From NCBI RefSeq assembly GCF_020164435.1, contig NZ_JAIUDQ010000008.1:62001-126000 (forward strand): 64,000 bases of DNA, read 5' to 3'. Shown here one piece after another: positions 28,664 to 37,130 of this stretch. The notes below the pieces were generated by a model that was not told the DNA's origin, did not search any database, and saw only the letters and a list, made by a program, of their open reading frames with translations. A program made the position numbers and the translations under genes. The stretch is from Phyllobacterium lublinensis. GTDB taxonomy: Bacteria; Pseudomonadota; Alphaproteobacteria; Rhizobiales; Rhizobiaceae. Positions within the stretch are counted from its first letter, which is position 1. The number at the start of each line of letters is the position of its first letter.

Positions 28664-28702
28664 TCGACCAGAATCGCGGTTTTATGGTCGAGATTCGCGG
28701 TT
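28664..28702. promoter_or_regulatory. Nested repeat upstream of the liv-type operon
   Basis: TCGACCA (28664-28670) and TGGTCGA (28685-28691) form an inverted repeat. A direct repeat GAATCGCGGTT (28671-28681) and GATTCGCGGTT (28692-28702) is interleaved at 21-base spacing. Such symmetry in a short intergenic region suggests a regulator site; the protein is unknown. Confidence 0.4.
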
Positions 28703-28811
28703 GAGAGCGGAATTTCTCCCGAAAGACATATAAGCGCGATCGGAATTGACTGAAATACGGCCGTGATCCCGGGAGACATGGTTGACCAACAAAGGTGATG
28801 GAGGGAGGAAC

Positions 28812-29981
28812 ATGAAAAAACTCATACTGGCTGCGGCCGCATTCCTGATGACGGCGAGTGCCTATGCGGATGTGATCAAGGTTGGGGTCATCGGACCCTT
28901 TTCGGGACCGTTCGCGATCCAGGGCAAGAATTTCAAGGCAGGCATCGACGCCTATCTCGCCACCCATGGCAACAAGGTTGGCGAGAACACGATCGAGATA
29001 CTCTACCGGGACGTGCCGCAACCTGATCCAGCCCAGTCGAAGGCTCTGGCGCAGGAACTGGTTGTCAAGGAAGGCGTGCAGTATCTGACTGGATTCTACT
29101 TTACCCCGGACGCAATGGCCGTCACGCCGCTGTTGGAACAGGGCAATGTGCCCATGGTCATCATGAACGCCGCGACCTCGGCGATCGTCACCAAGAGCCC
29201 GCTCGTCGTGCGGACATCGTTCACGACATGGCAGACCTCCGCCCCCATGGCAAAGACGGCGCGCGAGCGCGGCGTTGAGAAGGCGATCACGGTTGTCAGC
29301 GATTATGGGCCTGGCGTCGATGCCGAGAATGCCTTCAAGACCACCTTCGAAAAGGAAGGCGGCACGGTCGTCGAGTCCATCCGCATGCCGCTGTCGACCA
29401 ACGACTTCAGCCCGATCATGCAAAGGGTTCGCGATTCCGGCGCACAGGCCGTCTTCGCCTTCCTGCCGTCGGGGCCCACGACACTCGGATTTGTCAAAGC
29501 CTATAATGAGAATGGGTTGAAACAGGCGGGGATCCAGTTCCTGGCGCCCGGTGATCTGACGCAGGAATCCGATCTTCCAGCCATCGGCGATGCGGGTGTC
29601 GGCATCCTGACGACCTTCCATTATTCGATCGCGCATGACTCTCCTGAAAACAAGGCATTCGTCGCCGCGGCCCAGAAGGCAATCGGCAATCCGGCAGAAC
29701 TTTCCTTTCCGTCCGTCAGCGCCTATGACGGCATGTTTGTCATCACCAAGATGATCGAGGCCACCGGAGGCAAGCAGGATGCTCAGAAGGCGGTCGATGC
29801 CGTAAAGGATCTCGCCTGGGAGAGCCCGCGCGGTCCCGTCTCGATCGATCCGGAAACGCGCCACATCACCCAGAACATCTATCTGCGCGAAGTCGCCAAG
29901 GGTGACGATGGCGGCTACTACAACAAGGAAATCAAGACGTTTGAGAAGCAGCCCGATCCCGGCCTCGCCGCCGCGAAATAA
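28812..29981 (+). CDS. Branched-chain-amino-acid-type ABC transporter, substrate-binding protein
   Basis: 389 aa from ATG 28812 (preceded by GGAGGGAGG), with a Sec signal peptide (KKLILAAAAFLMTASAYA). It is a type 1 periplasmic binding protein: VIKVGVIGPFSGPFAIQGKNFKAGIDAY at the start and AFKTTFEKEGGTVVESIRMPLSTNDFSPIMQRV centrally. Homologues bind branched-chain amino acids, but many in aromatic-degradation loci bind benzoate-type acids. Lying right behind pcaB, and with no pcaK permease in the window, it may bring in 4-hydroxybenzoate or protocatechuate. Confidence 0.88.
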   Translation: MKKLILAAAAFLMTASAYADVIKVGVIGPFSGPFAIQGKNFKAGIDAYLATHGNKVGENTIEILYRDVPQPDPAQSKALAQELVVKEGVQYLTGFYFTPDAMAVTPLLEQGNVPMVIMNAATSAIVTKSPLVVRTSFTTWQTSAPMAKTARERGVEKAITVVSDYGPGVDAENAFKTTFEKEGGTVVESIRMPLSTNDFSPIMQRVRDSGAQAVFAFLPSGPTTLGFVKAYNENGLKQAGIQFLAPGDLTQESDLPAIGDAGVGILTTFHYSIAHDSPENKAFVAAAQKAIGNPAELSFPSVSAYDGMFVITKMIEATGGKQDAQKAVDAVKDLAWESPRGPVSIDPETRHITQNIYLREVAKGDDGGYYNKEIKTFEKQPDPGLAAAK

Positions 29982-30026
29982 CGGGGTGCGGGGTGCGATG
30001 CCGTTCTATGCAGACAGGATGATCTG

Positions 30027-30890
30027 ATGCAGACCTTTTTCAGCATTGGGGTGGACGCGCTTGCCTATGGCATGATCCTGTTCGTCATTTCCATCGGCCT
30101 CTCGGTGACGATGGGGCTGATGCGGGTGGTCAATCTTGCCCATGGCGCATTCGCGATGATCGGCGGCTACATCGCTTCCTATGCGGCCCGCGATCTCGGT
30201 CTCGCCTATGGCGTGGCGGTGATCCTGGCCGTAGCCGGAACCATCATCATCGCCGTCCCGCTCGAGCGGTTCCTCTACCGGCGCATCTATGGTGCGCCGG
30301 AATTGACGCAGGTATTGATGACGATCGGCATCACTTTCTGCGTCATCGGCATTGCCAATTATGTCTTCGGACCAACGCTGAAGACCATTCCCCTGCCCTC
30401 GGAGCTGCAGGGGCCGGTCGACATCGGCTTCCGCACGATCGCTGCGCACAAGCTGTTTGCGATCTCATGCGGTATCGGCGTCGCGTTCGCGCTGTGGTAC
30501 CTGATCGAACGTACATCCTTCGGCGTCAAGCTGCGCGCTTCGGTCGACAATACGGCCATGGCGGCGGCGCTCGGCGTTCGCACCAAGATCGTCTATGCGG
30601 CGAGCTTTGCCCTTGCTGTCGGTCTCGCGGCTTTTGGCGGGGTGATAGGGGCGGAACTCCTCCCGGTCGAACCCTACTATGCCCTGCGCTATATGGTGAC
30701 ATTTCTCGTGGTGGTTTCGGTTGGCGGAGCGGGCTCCATCCCGGGCGCCCTGATCGCGTGCCTGCTGCTTGGAGCAATCGACACGACGGGACGTTATCTG
30801 GTGCCGGAATATGGCGAGTTCTTCTTCTATCTTGCGGTGATCGCGATCGTCTGGGTGTTTCCGCGTGGTTTGATGGGGCGAGCGAAATGA
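30027..30890 (+). CDS. Branched-chain-amino-acid-type ABC transporter, permease (LivH-like)
   Basis: 287 aa integral membrane protein with about eight hydrophobic segments. LivH features: GMILFVISIGLSVTMGLMRVVNLAHGAF at the N-terminus and GVKLRASVDNTAMAAALGVRTKIVY, the ATPase-facing loop. Overlaps the next permease by four bases (ATGA). Confidence 0.9.
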   Translation: MQTFFSIGVDALAYGMILFVISIGLSVTMGLMRVVNLAHGAFAMIGGYIASYAARDLGLAYGVAVILAVAGTIIIAVPLERFLYRRIYGAPELTQVLMTIGITFCVIGIANYVFGPTLKTIPLPSELQGPVDIGFRTIAAHKLFAISCGIGVAFALWYLIERTSFGVKLRASVDNTAMAAALGVRTKIVYAASFALAVGLAAFGGVIGAELLPVEPYYALRYMVTFLVVVSVGGAGSIPGALIACLLLGAIDTTGRYLVPEYGEFFFYLAVIAIVWVFPRGLMGRAK

Positions 30891-31897
30891 CGATCAGCAA
30901 TACATCGGCAACGCCCATCCGGCCATTGGCCGGGGTCGGGAACAACTGGCTCCGCGATCTCGCCGGTATCGCCATCATCCTGGCCGCAGCCGTTGCGGGG
31001 TACTTCCTGTTTCCAAACAATCTGGCGTTGCTGACGCGCATGATCGCGATCATGTTGTTCGTGCTGTCGCTCGACCTTGTGACCGGCTATTGCGGTGTCG
31101 CGACGCTTGGTCATGCCGCCCTTTTCGGTAGCGGCGCCTATGCGGCCGGTATTGCGGCGGCGCATTTTGGCATAACCGAGCCCCTCACCATGGTGGCGAT
31201 CGGGGCCTTGGGAGGTGCGATTGCCGGTCTGGTTTCAGGCGTTGTCATCTTGCGCGGTCATGGTCTGGCGCAGCTTGTCCTGTCGATCGCGATCATTCAT
31301 CTTTTCCATGAGGCGGCCAACAAGGCATCCGCCTATACGGGTGGCAGCGACGGCCTCGCAGGTATCTCGCCCGAGCCGATCCTTGGCCTGTTCGCTTTCG
31401 ACCTTTGGGGGCGTACAGCCTATGTATTCGGCATAATCCTCCTGGTTGTCATTTTTTTCCTCCTGCGGATTCTTGTGCGCTCGCCGTTCGGCATGCTTTG
31501 CCGCGGCATCCGTCAGGATCCCGTCCGCGTCAGCGCAATGGGCGCGTCCGTGAAAAGCACCCTCCTGAAAATGTATGTGATATCCGGCTTGGTTGCCGGA
31601 GTTGGCGGTGGATTCAACGCCGTATCGACGCAGGTCGTCGGTCTCGACAGCCTGAGCTTCACCAATTCTGCCGAGGCGCTGGTCATGCTGGTGCTCGGCG
31701 GCACGGGCACGCTCTACGGCGCATTGATTGGCACCATTGTCTTCATTGGGGTCGAAGATCTTGTCTCGGCCGCCAATCCGTTCCATTGGCTGACGATCGT
31801 CGGCGCGCTGCTGATCGCAGTGGTGCTGTTTGCTCCCAAGGGGCTCTACGGTACGGCCGCTGCAATCATTGAACGCTACAGGAAGGACGGCAGATGA
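30887..31897 (+). CDS. Branched-chain-amino-acid-type ABC transporter, permease (LivM-like)
   Basis: 336 aa from the ATG at 30887; the long frame upstream is a shadow of livH. LivM features: DLVTGYCGVATLGHAALFGSGAYAAG and the loop FGMLCRGIRQDPVRVSAMG. Ends with an ATGA overlap into the ATPase gene. Confidence 0.9.
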   Translation: MTISNTSATPIRPLAGVGNNWLRDLAGIAIILAAAVAGYFLFPNNLALLTRMIAIMLFVLSLDLVTGYCGVATLGHAALFGSGAYAAGIAAAHFGITEPLTMVAIGALGGAIAGLVSGVVILRGHGLAQLVLSIAIIHLFHEAANKASAYTGGSDGLAGISPEPILGLFAFDLWGRTAYVFGIILLVVIFFLLRILVRSPFGMLCRGIRQDPVRVSAMGASVKSTLLKMYVISGLVAGVGGGFNAVSTQVVGLDSLSFTNSAEALVMLVLGGTGTLYGALIGTIVFIGVEDLVSAANPFHWLTIVGALLIAVVLFAPKGLYGTAAAIIERYRKDGR

Positions 31898-32655
31898 CAG
31901 CGGTCTTTCAAGTCGATCACCTCAAGAAATCGTTCGGCGGCCTCGACGTGACGCGCGACGTCTCGCTGTCGCTGAAAAAAGGAGACCGGGTGGCGCTGAT
32001 CGGCCCAAACGGCGCGGGCAAGACGACCTTCGTCAATCTGGTGACCGGGCATCTGCGCCCCAATTCGGGTAGAGTACTGATGGGAGGAGAGGATATCTCC
32101 GCTTTCAATCCCATGCGGCGTGTCCGTGCGGGGCTGGTGCGATCCTTCCAGGTGACGCGGCTGTTTGCGGACATGACGCCTGAACAGCATGTGGCGCTGG
32201 CCATCCTGCAACGGGAAGGCAAGTCGGGCAGGATTGCCGGTTCATTCCGGGCCATGCCGGAGGTGATGCACGAGACTTACGCCATCCTGGAGACGCTCAA
32301 TCTCGCAACGTTGGCCACTGCACCGGTCAGCGAGATTGCCTATGGCCAGCAGCGCCTGCTTGAAATTGCCCTGGCAATGGCCTTGCGGCCTCAGGTATTG
32401 CTTCTTGACGAGCCCGCTGCAGGCGTTCCGCACAGCGATACGTTTCTTATCGAGAGTGCACTGGCGCAACTGCCAAACGATCTGGCGGTTTTGATGATCG
32501 AGCACGACATGGACCTCGTCTTCCGCTTTGCCAAGCGAGTCATCGTGCTGGCAGCAGGGGAAATCATCTTCGATGGTTCGCCGCGTGAAGTCACCAAGGA
32601 TGCGCGCGTGCGCGAGGCCTATCTGGGGAGCTATGCTGGGGCCGTAAACTCATGA
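31894..32655 (+). CDS. Branched-chain-amino-acid-type ABC transporter, ATPase (LivG-like)
   Basis: 253 aa. Walker A GPNGAGKTT, Walker B VLLLDEPAAGV and switch region MIEHDMDLVF are clear. The signature motif is degenerate: ISEIAYGQQRLLEIALAMA instead of LSGGQ, a change commonly seen in LivG proteins. Residue pattern DEPAAGVPHSD differs from the usual DEPAAGLN. Confidence 0.9.
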   Translation: MTAVFQVDHLKKSFGGLDVTRDVSLSLKKGDRVALIGPNGAGKTTFVNLVTGHLRPNSGRVLMGGEDISAFNPMRRVRAGLVRSFQVTRLFADMTPEQHVALAILQREGKSGRIAGSFRAMPEVMHETYAILETLNLATLATAPVSEIAYGQQRLLEIALAMALRPQVLLLDEPAAGVPHSDTFLIESALAQLPNDLAVLMIEHDMDLVFRFAKRVIVLAAGEIIFDGSPREVTKDARVREAYLGSYAGAVNS

Positions 32656-32797
32656 GCAGGATCCACAATGGCGCTTGAAACGGCAAGAAGATGCGAGGAG
32701 AGATGCGAAGGGCGGGGTCTTTCCCCCCAACCGAGCAGCTCGACACTGAGCAGATGGACTCATACCATTTCGACCCTACTCATGAGGTTACGGCCCA
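32656..32797 (+). other. Unusual 142-base gap inside the liv-type operon
   Basis: Between the two ATPase genes. The only reading frame of note is an eight-codon ORF whose ATG (32652) overlaps the LivG-like stop and which ends at 32678. I see no hairpin or promoter that I would defend. Confidence 0.4.
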
Positions 32798-33517
32798 ATG
32801 CCAGCAGCACGGCTTGAGATCCAGGGGCTCAGTGCCGGCTACGGGCCGACGCGAGTCATCGAGAATGTTTCCTTTACGGCCGAGGCAGGTTCGCGGGTTG
32901 CCGTGCTTGGCAGGAATGGTGTGGGCAAGACCACATTGTTCTCGACCCTCGCCGGTCAGACCAGGCGCTATGAGGGTACGATCAGGCTGGGTGACGCTGA
33001 TATCACCGCCATGGACAGCGCGAGCCGCGCCTGGAACGGGCTTGGTTTCGTGCCGCAATCACGCGCCATCTTCCCTTCGCTGACGGTGGAGGAAAATCTG
33101 TTTGTCGGGCTGAAGGGACGGCCGCGCGACGCATTGCAGGAAGCCTATGACATGTTTCCGCGACTTCACGAGCGGCGTGCGAATTCCGGGGCGAAGCTTT
33201 CGGGCGGGGAGCAGCAGATGCTTTCTACCGCGCGGACGATCCTCGGCAAGCCCACCGTCCTGTTGCTTGATGAACCGCTTGAAGGTTTGGCACCAGTCAT
33301 CTGCGAGGAGTTGATGGCGGCATTCTCCCGCCTTGCTTCCAGCGGAGAGATGACCATCCTGATCGTCGAACAGCGCATACAGAGTGCTCTCGATTTTGCC
33401 GAACGGGTCATCATCCTTGAGCGGGGCCGTATCGTCTGGGACGGTACGTCGGAGCAGCTTGCGGCTGATCGCGATACGGTCGATCAACTGTTAGGTGTGG
33501 CGAGTGTCGGACACTAG
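32798..33517 (+). CDS. Branched-chain-amino-acid-type ABC transporter, ATPase (LivF-like)
   Basis: 239 aa. Walker A GRNGVGKTT, Q-loop GFVPQSRAIFPSLTVEENL, signature KLSGGEQQMLSTART, Walker B VLLLDEPLEGLAP, switch IVEQRIQSAL. It is separated from the LivG-like gene by 142 bases, whereas the other transporter genes overlap or nearly abut. Confidence 0.9.
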   Translation: MPAARLEIQGLSAGYGPTRVIENVSFTAEAGSRVAVLGRNGVGKTTLFSTLAGQTRRYEGTIRLGDADITAMDSASRAWNGLGFVPQSRAIFPSLTVEENLFVGLKGRPRDALQEAYDMFPRLHERRANSGAKLSGGEQQMLSTARTILGKPTVLLLDEPLEGLAPVICEELMAAFSRLASSGEMTILIVEQRIQSALDFAERVIILERGRIVWDGTSEQLAADRDTVDQLLGVASVGH

Positions 33518-33641
33518 GTCCAGCCGATTTGTGCAATCACCACGCATGGGGGACGGGGTATCTCAGCGGCAGGTTGTAGCCGATAGTGGACCAAACTACT
33601 CAACATACGGAAATAATTGACAAATTTCCTCCTGTTATTGA

Positions 33642-33656
33642 TTAGAATTCTTCTAA
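33642..33656. promoter_or_regulatory. Iron control element (Irr-type box) upstream of efeU
   Basis: TTAGAA-TTC-TTCTAA is a perfect inverted repeat with three-base spacer; flanking A and T extend it to 17 bases (33641-33657). This matches the Irr-box/ICE pattern of Rhizobiales as I remember it. A TTGACA box lies upstream at 33617-33622. It sits 100 bases before an iron-uptake operon, so iron-dependent control is likely. Confidence 0.65.
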
Positions 33657-33755
33657 TATATTGTTATTGCTTCGTTTTTCGCGACAGTCTATGACTTGCC
33701 CGACGCCGTAAGTATCCGATGAGGTACGCCAGCACAGCGCCGGGGGCTTTGATTG

Positions 33756-34601
33756 ATGCTTGTTCCATTTCTGATCATGCTTCGCGAGGGCATCGAGGCG
33801 GCGCTGATCGTCGGCATCATTTCGAGCTATCTGAAGCAGACCGGGCGAGGCGCCTGGATGCCTGCCGTCTGGGTCGGCATCCTGCTTGCCATTGCACTTT
33901 CGCTCTTCGTCGGAGCCGGACTGCAACTGGCCAGTGCGCAATTCCCGCAGAAGGCGCAGGAGTTCTTCGAGGGGATCGTTGGCCTGATCGCGGTGGTTGT
34001 TTTGTGCTCGATGGTGTTCTGGATGCGCAAGGCGGCTCGCTCGATCAAATCGGAACTTCATGCCTCGATCGATTCGGCCCTATCGCATTCAACGGGACAG
34101 GCTTCGGCGTTGATTGCCATGGTGTTCCTGGCCGTCGCACGCGAAGGCCTCGAATCGGTGTTCTTCCTTCTGGCCATTTTCCAGCAAAGTACGAACAATG
34201 ACGCCCTGCTCGGCGCTGTCCTCGGCATTCTCGTGTCGGTGGTACTGGGCTACGGTCTCTATGCCGGCGGCATCCGAATGAATCTGCGCCGCTTCTTTTT
34301 CTGGACCGGCCTGTTCATTCTGTTCGTCGCGGCCGGGATTCTGGCAGGCACGCTGCGCCATTTCCACGAGGCAGGCGTGTGGAACAGTCTTCAGACGGTT
34401 GTCATCGACCTGAGCCATATTCTGCCGGTCGGCAGCGTCCTCGGGACTTTGCTGTCTGGGCTGTTCGGCTACCACGACATGCCGACACTGGGCGAAGTGA
34501 TCGTCTATGTCGGGTTCCTGGCGATCAGCGTCTTCATGTTTCTGCGGCCCGCGGGCGCGCGCGAACCCGCCGCGGCCCAACCGTCGCGAACCTCTCATTA
34601 A
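33756..34601 (+). CDS. efeU: Ferrous iron permease of the FTR1/EfeU family
   Basis: 281 aa inner-membrane protein with seven predicted helices. The two REXXE iron-translocating motifs are visible: MLREGIEAALIVGI near the N-terminus and VAREGLESVFFLLAIF in helix 4. In the Efe system ferrous iron is oxidised in the periplasm and passed through EfeU. ATG 33756 chosen over a TTG one codon earlier. First of a four-gene operon (efeU-efeO-efeB-M75). Confidence 0.92.
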   Translation: MLVPFLIMLREGIEAALIVGIISSYLKQTGRGAWMPAVWVGILLAIALSLFVGAGLQLASAQFPQKAQEFFEGIVGLIAVVVLCSMVFWMRKAARSIKSELHASIDSALSHSTGQASALIAMVFLAVAREGLESVFFLLAIFQQSTNNDALLGAVLGILVSVVLGYGLYAGGIRMNLRRFFFWTGLFILFVAAGILAGTLRHFHEAGVWNSLQTVVIDLSHILPVGSVLGTLLSGLFGYHDMPTLGEVIVYVGFLAISVFMFLRPAGAREPAAAQPSRTSH

Positions 34602-34616
34602 ACGGAAATCAGCTTC

Positions 34617-35801
34617 ATGACGCAATCCGGCGGCCCTGCCTCCCCCTCATCGCAAAGATGGATGAAACTCGCGGTTGTCGGATCGGCTGGTCTCGTCATC
34701 GCCGGCGGCCTGGCATTCTATTATGCGTCAAAGGGCAACAGACCTGATGCATCGGCCGACAATATTGTCGTCACCATCAAGGATGGAACATGCACGCCGA
34801 ATGCGATCACGGTACCTGCGGGACGGTCTACATTCACCATCGTGAACAGTTCAGACCGTGCGCTCGAATGGGAAATCCTTGACGGCGTGATGGTGGTCGA
34901 GGAGCGCGAAAATATCGTTCCGGGGTTCAGCCAGACACTCCAGGCAAAGCTCAAGGCCGGGGATTACGAGATCACCTGCGGCCTGCTCAACAGTCCGCGC
35001 GGGACCCTGCACGTTACCCCTTCGGCAGAGGCCGATGCGGAGGCAGCCAAGCCGGCACTCATGGCCTATCTCGGCCCGCTGGCCGAGTTTCAGGTATTTC
35101 TGGCCATGCAGGCCAATGCGCTGGTGAAGGGAGTGCAGGCGCTCGACGAAGCCATCAAGGCGGGCGATATCGAAAAGGCCCGTGAGGCCTATCAGAAGGC
35201 GCGGGCTCCCTACAAGCAGATCGAACCCATGGCGGATCTGTTCGCCGATCTGCACAATGCCATCGATCCGGTCGCCGACTATCTGGAGAAGCGTGAAGAA
35301 GATCCGGGTTTCACCGGGTTCCACCGTATCGAATACGGGCTTTACTCGGCGAACAATCTCGACGGGCTCGCCCCGGTATCCGCCAGGCTCCTGGCCGATG
35401 TGACAGCCTTGAAGGACCGGTTGCGCGGCTTGCGCATACCGCCCGAGCAGATCGCCAAGGGTGCCGCGCGCCTGCTTTCGGCGACCGCAGAAACGACCAT
35501 CATCGTTGGCGAGGAGCACTACGCCAAGACTGACCTTGCCGATATCGAGGCCAATCTTGCCGGCGTTTCGCGCATGATGGCACTGCTGAAGCCGGTTGCC
35601 ACGCCGGCAGCTCCCCAGGTCGTCGCGGATATCGATAGCCGGATGGCCGATGCGGACAGCGCATTGAAGGCACTGCGGGGGCCTGACGGTTATCCTCCCT
35701 TTGACAGCGTGGATGCGGAAAGCCGCAAGTCATTTGCGCAGAGGGTGCAGGCACTGGCGCAGGCGATCGGCAAGCTGAATGCTGCCGTTGGACTGGAGTA
35801 A
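34617..35801 (+). CDS. efeO: Iron uptake protein EfeO (cupredoxin plus M75 domain)
   Basis: 394 aa periplasmic or membrane-anchored protein. One N-terminal hydrophobic segment (VVGSAGLVIAGGLAFYYAS), then a cupredoxin-like domain at about 45-130 (FTIVNSSDRALEWEILDGVMVVEERENIVPG), then an M75/imelysin-like domain with the HxxE metal motif GFHRIEYGLYS. EfeO is thought to bind ferrous iron and deliver it to EfeU. Fifteen bases after efeU. Confidence 0.92.
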   Translation: MTQSGGPASPSSQRWMKLAVVGSAGLVIAGGLAFYYASKGNRPDASADNIVVTIKDGTCTPNAITVPAGRSTFTIVNSSDRALEWEILDGVMVVEERENIVPGFSQTLQAKLKAGDYEITCGLLNSPRGTLHVTPSAEADAEAAKPALMAYLGPLAEFQVFLAMQANALVKGVQALDEAIKAGDIEKAREAYQKARAPYKQIEPMADLFADLHNAIDPVADYLEKREEDPGFTGFHRIEYGLYSANNLDGLAPVSARLLADVTALKDRLRGLRIPPEQIAKGAARLLSATAETTIIVGEEHYAKTDLADIEANLAGVSRMMALLKPVATPAAPQVVADIDSRMADADSALKALRGPDGYPPFDSVDAESRKSFAQRVQALAQAIGKLNAAVGLE

Positions 35802-35807
35802 CGGGCG

Positions 35808-37118
35808 ATGACAAAGGTGGAAAAAGGATTGATCACAACACGCCGCGGCATGCTGCTCGGTGTCGGAGCCGCCGGAAGCGCGCTCGCCGCGGGCCTTGGC
35901 GGGGCACCTGCCGCGGAGACGCAAGGAACGCAAGTCACCGATGCCCCCGTCAGCGACAAGACGCAGGAGCGCCAGCCATTTTACGGCAAGCACCAGGCGG
36001 GCATCGTCACGCCGCGTCCGGCAGCCGGCATGATCGCGTCATTCCACGTTTTGGCGCAAACGCCGGCCGAGGTCGAGCGGCTGTTCAGGACGCTTTCCGA
36101 ACGCATCGCGTTCCTCATGAAGGGGGGCACACCACCGGCATTCGACGACAAGCTGCCCCCTGCGGATTCCGGCCTGCTCGGGCCTGTGGTGCCACCCGAT
36201 AATCTGACGATGACCGTGTCGCTCGGTTCTTCCTTCTTCGATCAGCGCGATTGGCTGGTACCGCACAAGCCGGTGCGCCTCTCGCGGATGAAGGCCTCGC
36301 CCAATGACGCGCTGGATGCGGACCTGTGTCATGGGGATCTCGCGCTGCAGATATCGTCGAATACGCCGGACACCAATATCCACGCCTTGCGCGATATACT
36401 GAAGAACCTGCCTGACTTGATGGTCCTGCGCTGGAAGCAGGAAGGCTCGGTCCCTGTCCTGCCGCCCAAACCGGACGGAAGCCACGAAAGCGCCCGCAAT
36501 TTCCTGGGCTTCCGCGATGGCTCGGCCAATCCGGACGCGGGCAATGCCGCGCTGATGGACAGGGTCGTCTGGGTATCCGAAGGCAGCGACGAGCCGGCCT
36601 GGAGCCAGGGCGGCACCTACCAGGTCGTCCGCATCATCCGCAACTTCGTCGAACGCTGGGACCGCACGCCGCTCGGCGAGCAGGAGCGCATCATCGGGCG
36701 CAAGAAGGCGACCGGCGCACCCTTTGGCGGGGGAACAACGGAGCATGATCTGCCCGACTACGCCAAGGATCCGGAAGGCCAGGTCACGCCGCTGGATGCC
36801 CATATCCGCATGGCAAATCACCGCAACGCCACATCCGACGCCAACCTGATCCTGCGGCGCCCCTTCAACTATTCGAACGGGGTAAGCAAGTCCGGCCAGC
36901 TTGAACAGGGACTTCTTTTCATCTGCTATCAGGCCGACCTGGAACGGGGCTTCATCACCGTGCAGCGGCAGCTGGATGGCGAGCCGCTCGAGGAATACAT
37001 CAAGCCGATTGGCGGCGGCTTTTTCTTCACGCCTCCCGGCCCACTGGACGAAACGGACTTTGTGGGCCGGACACTCTTGGAAGCAACCGGTCACGCTGTG
37101 ACCCGCATCAAATCCTGA
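35808..37118 (+). CDS. efeB: Deferrochelatase/Dyp-type heme peroxidase EfeB
   Basis: 436 aa. Twin-arginine-type signal (TTRRGMLLGVGAAGSALAAGL), so exported folded with heme. The Dyp peroxidase motif GxxDG is present as LGFRDGSANPD, and the heme-side region ATGAPFGGGTTEHDLPDY follows. In E. coli EfeB oxidises ferrous iron or releases iron from heme to feed EfeU. Six bases after efeO. Confidence 0.93.
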   Translation: MTKVEKGLITTRRGMLLGVGAAGSALAAGLGGAPAAETQGTQVTDAPVSDKTQERQPFYGKHQAGIVTPRPAAGMIASFHVLAQTPAEVERLFRTLSERIAFLMKGGTPPAFDDKLPPADSGLLGPVVPPDNLTMTVSLGSSFFDQRDWLVPHKPVRLSRMKASPNDALDADLCHGDLALQISSNTPDTNIHALRDILKNLPDLMVLRWKQEGSVPVLPPKPDGSHESARNFLGFRDGSANPDAGNAALMDRVVWVSEGSDEPAWSQGGTYQVVRIIRNFVERWDRTPLGEQERIIGRKKATGAPFGGGTTEHDLPDYAKDPEGQVTPLDAHIRMANHRNATSDANLILRRPFNYSNGVSKSGQLEQGLLFICYQADLERGFITVQRQLDGEPLEEYIKPIGGGFFFTPPGPLDETDFVGRTLLEATGHAVTRIKS

Positions 37119-37130
37119 AGGGAACCAACG

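Noticed and set aside
28566..29864. 432-aa open frame on the minus strand
   Set aside because: Lies antisense to the clearly real LivK-like binding protein gene; long antisense frames are common in high-GC DNA and the product matches no family.
30467..30886. N-terminal extension of the LivM-like gene
   Set aside because: Overlaps LivH in another frame; the membrane protein begins naturally at the ATG 30887.
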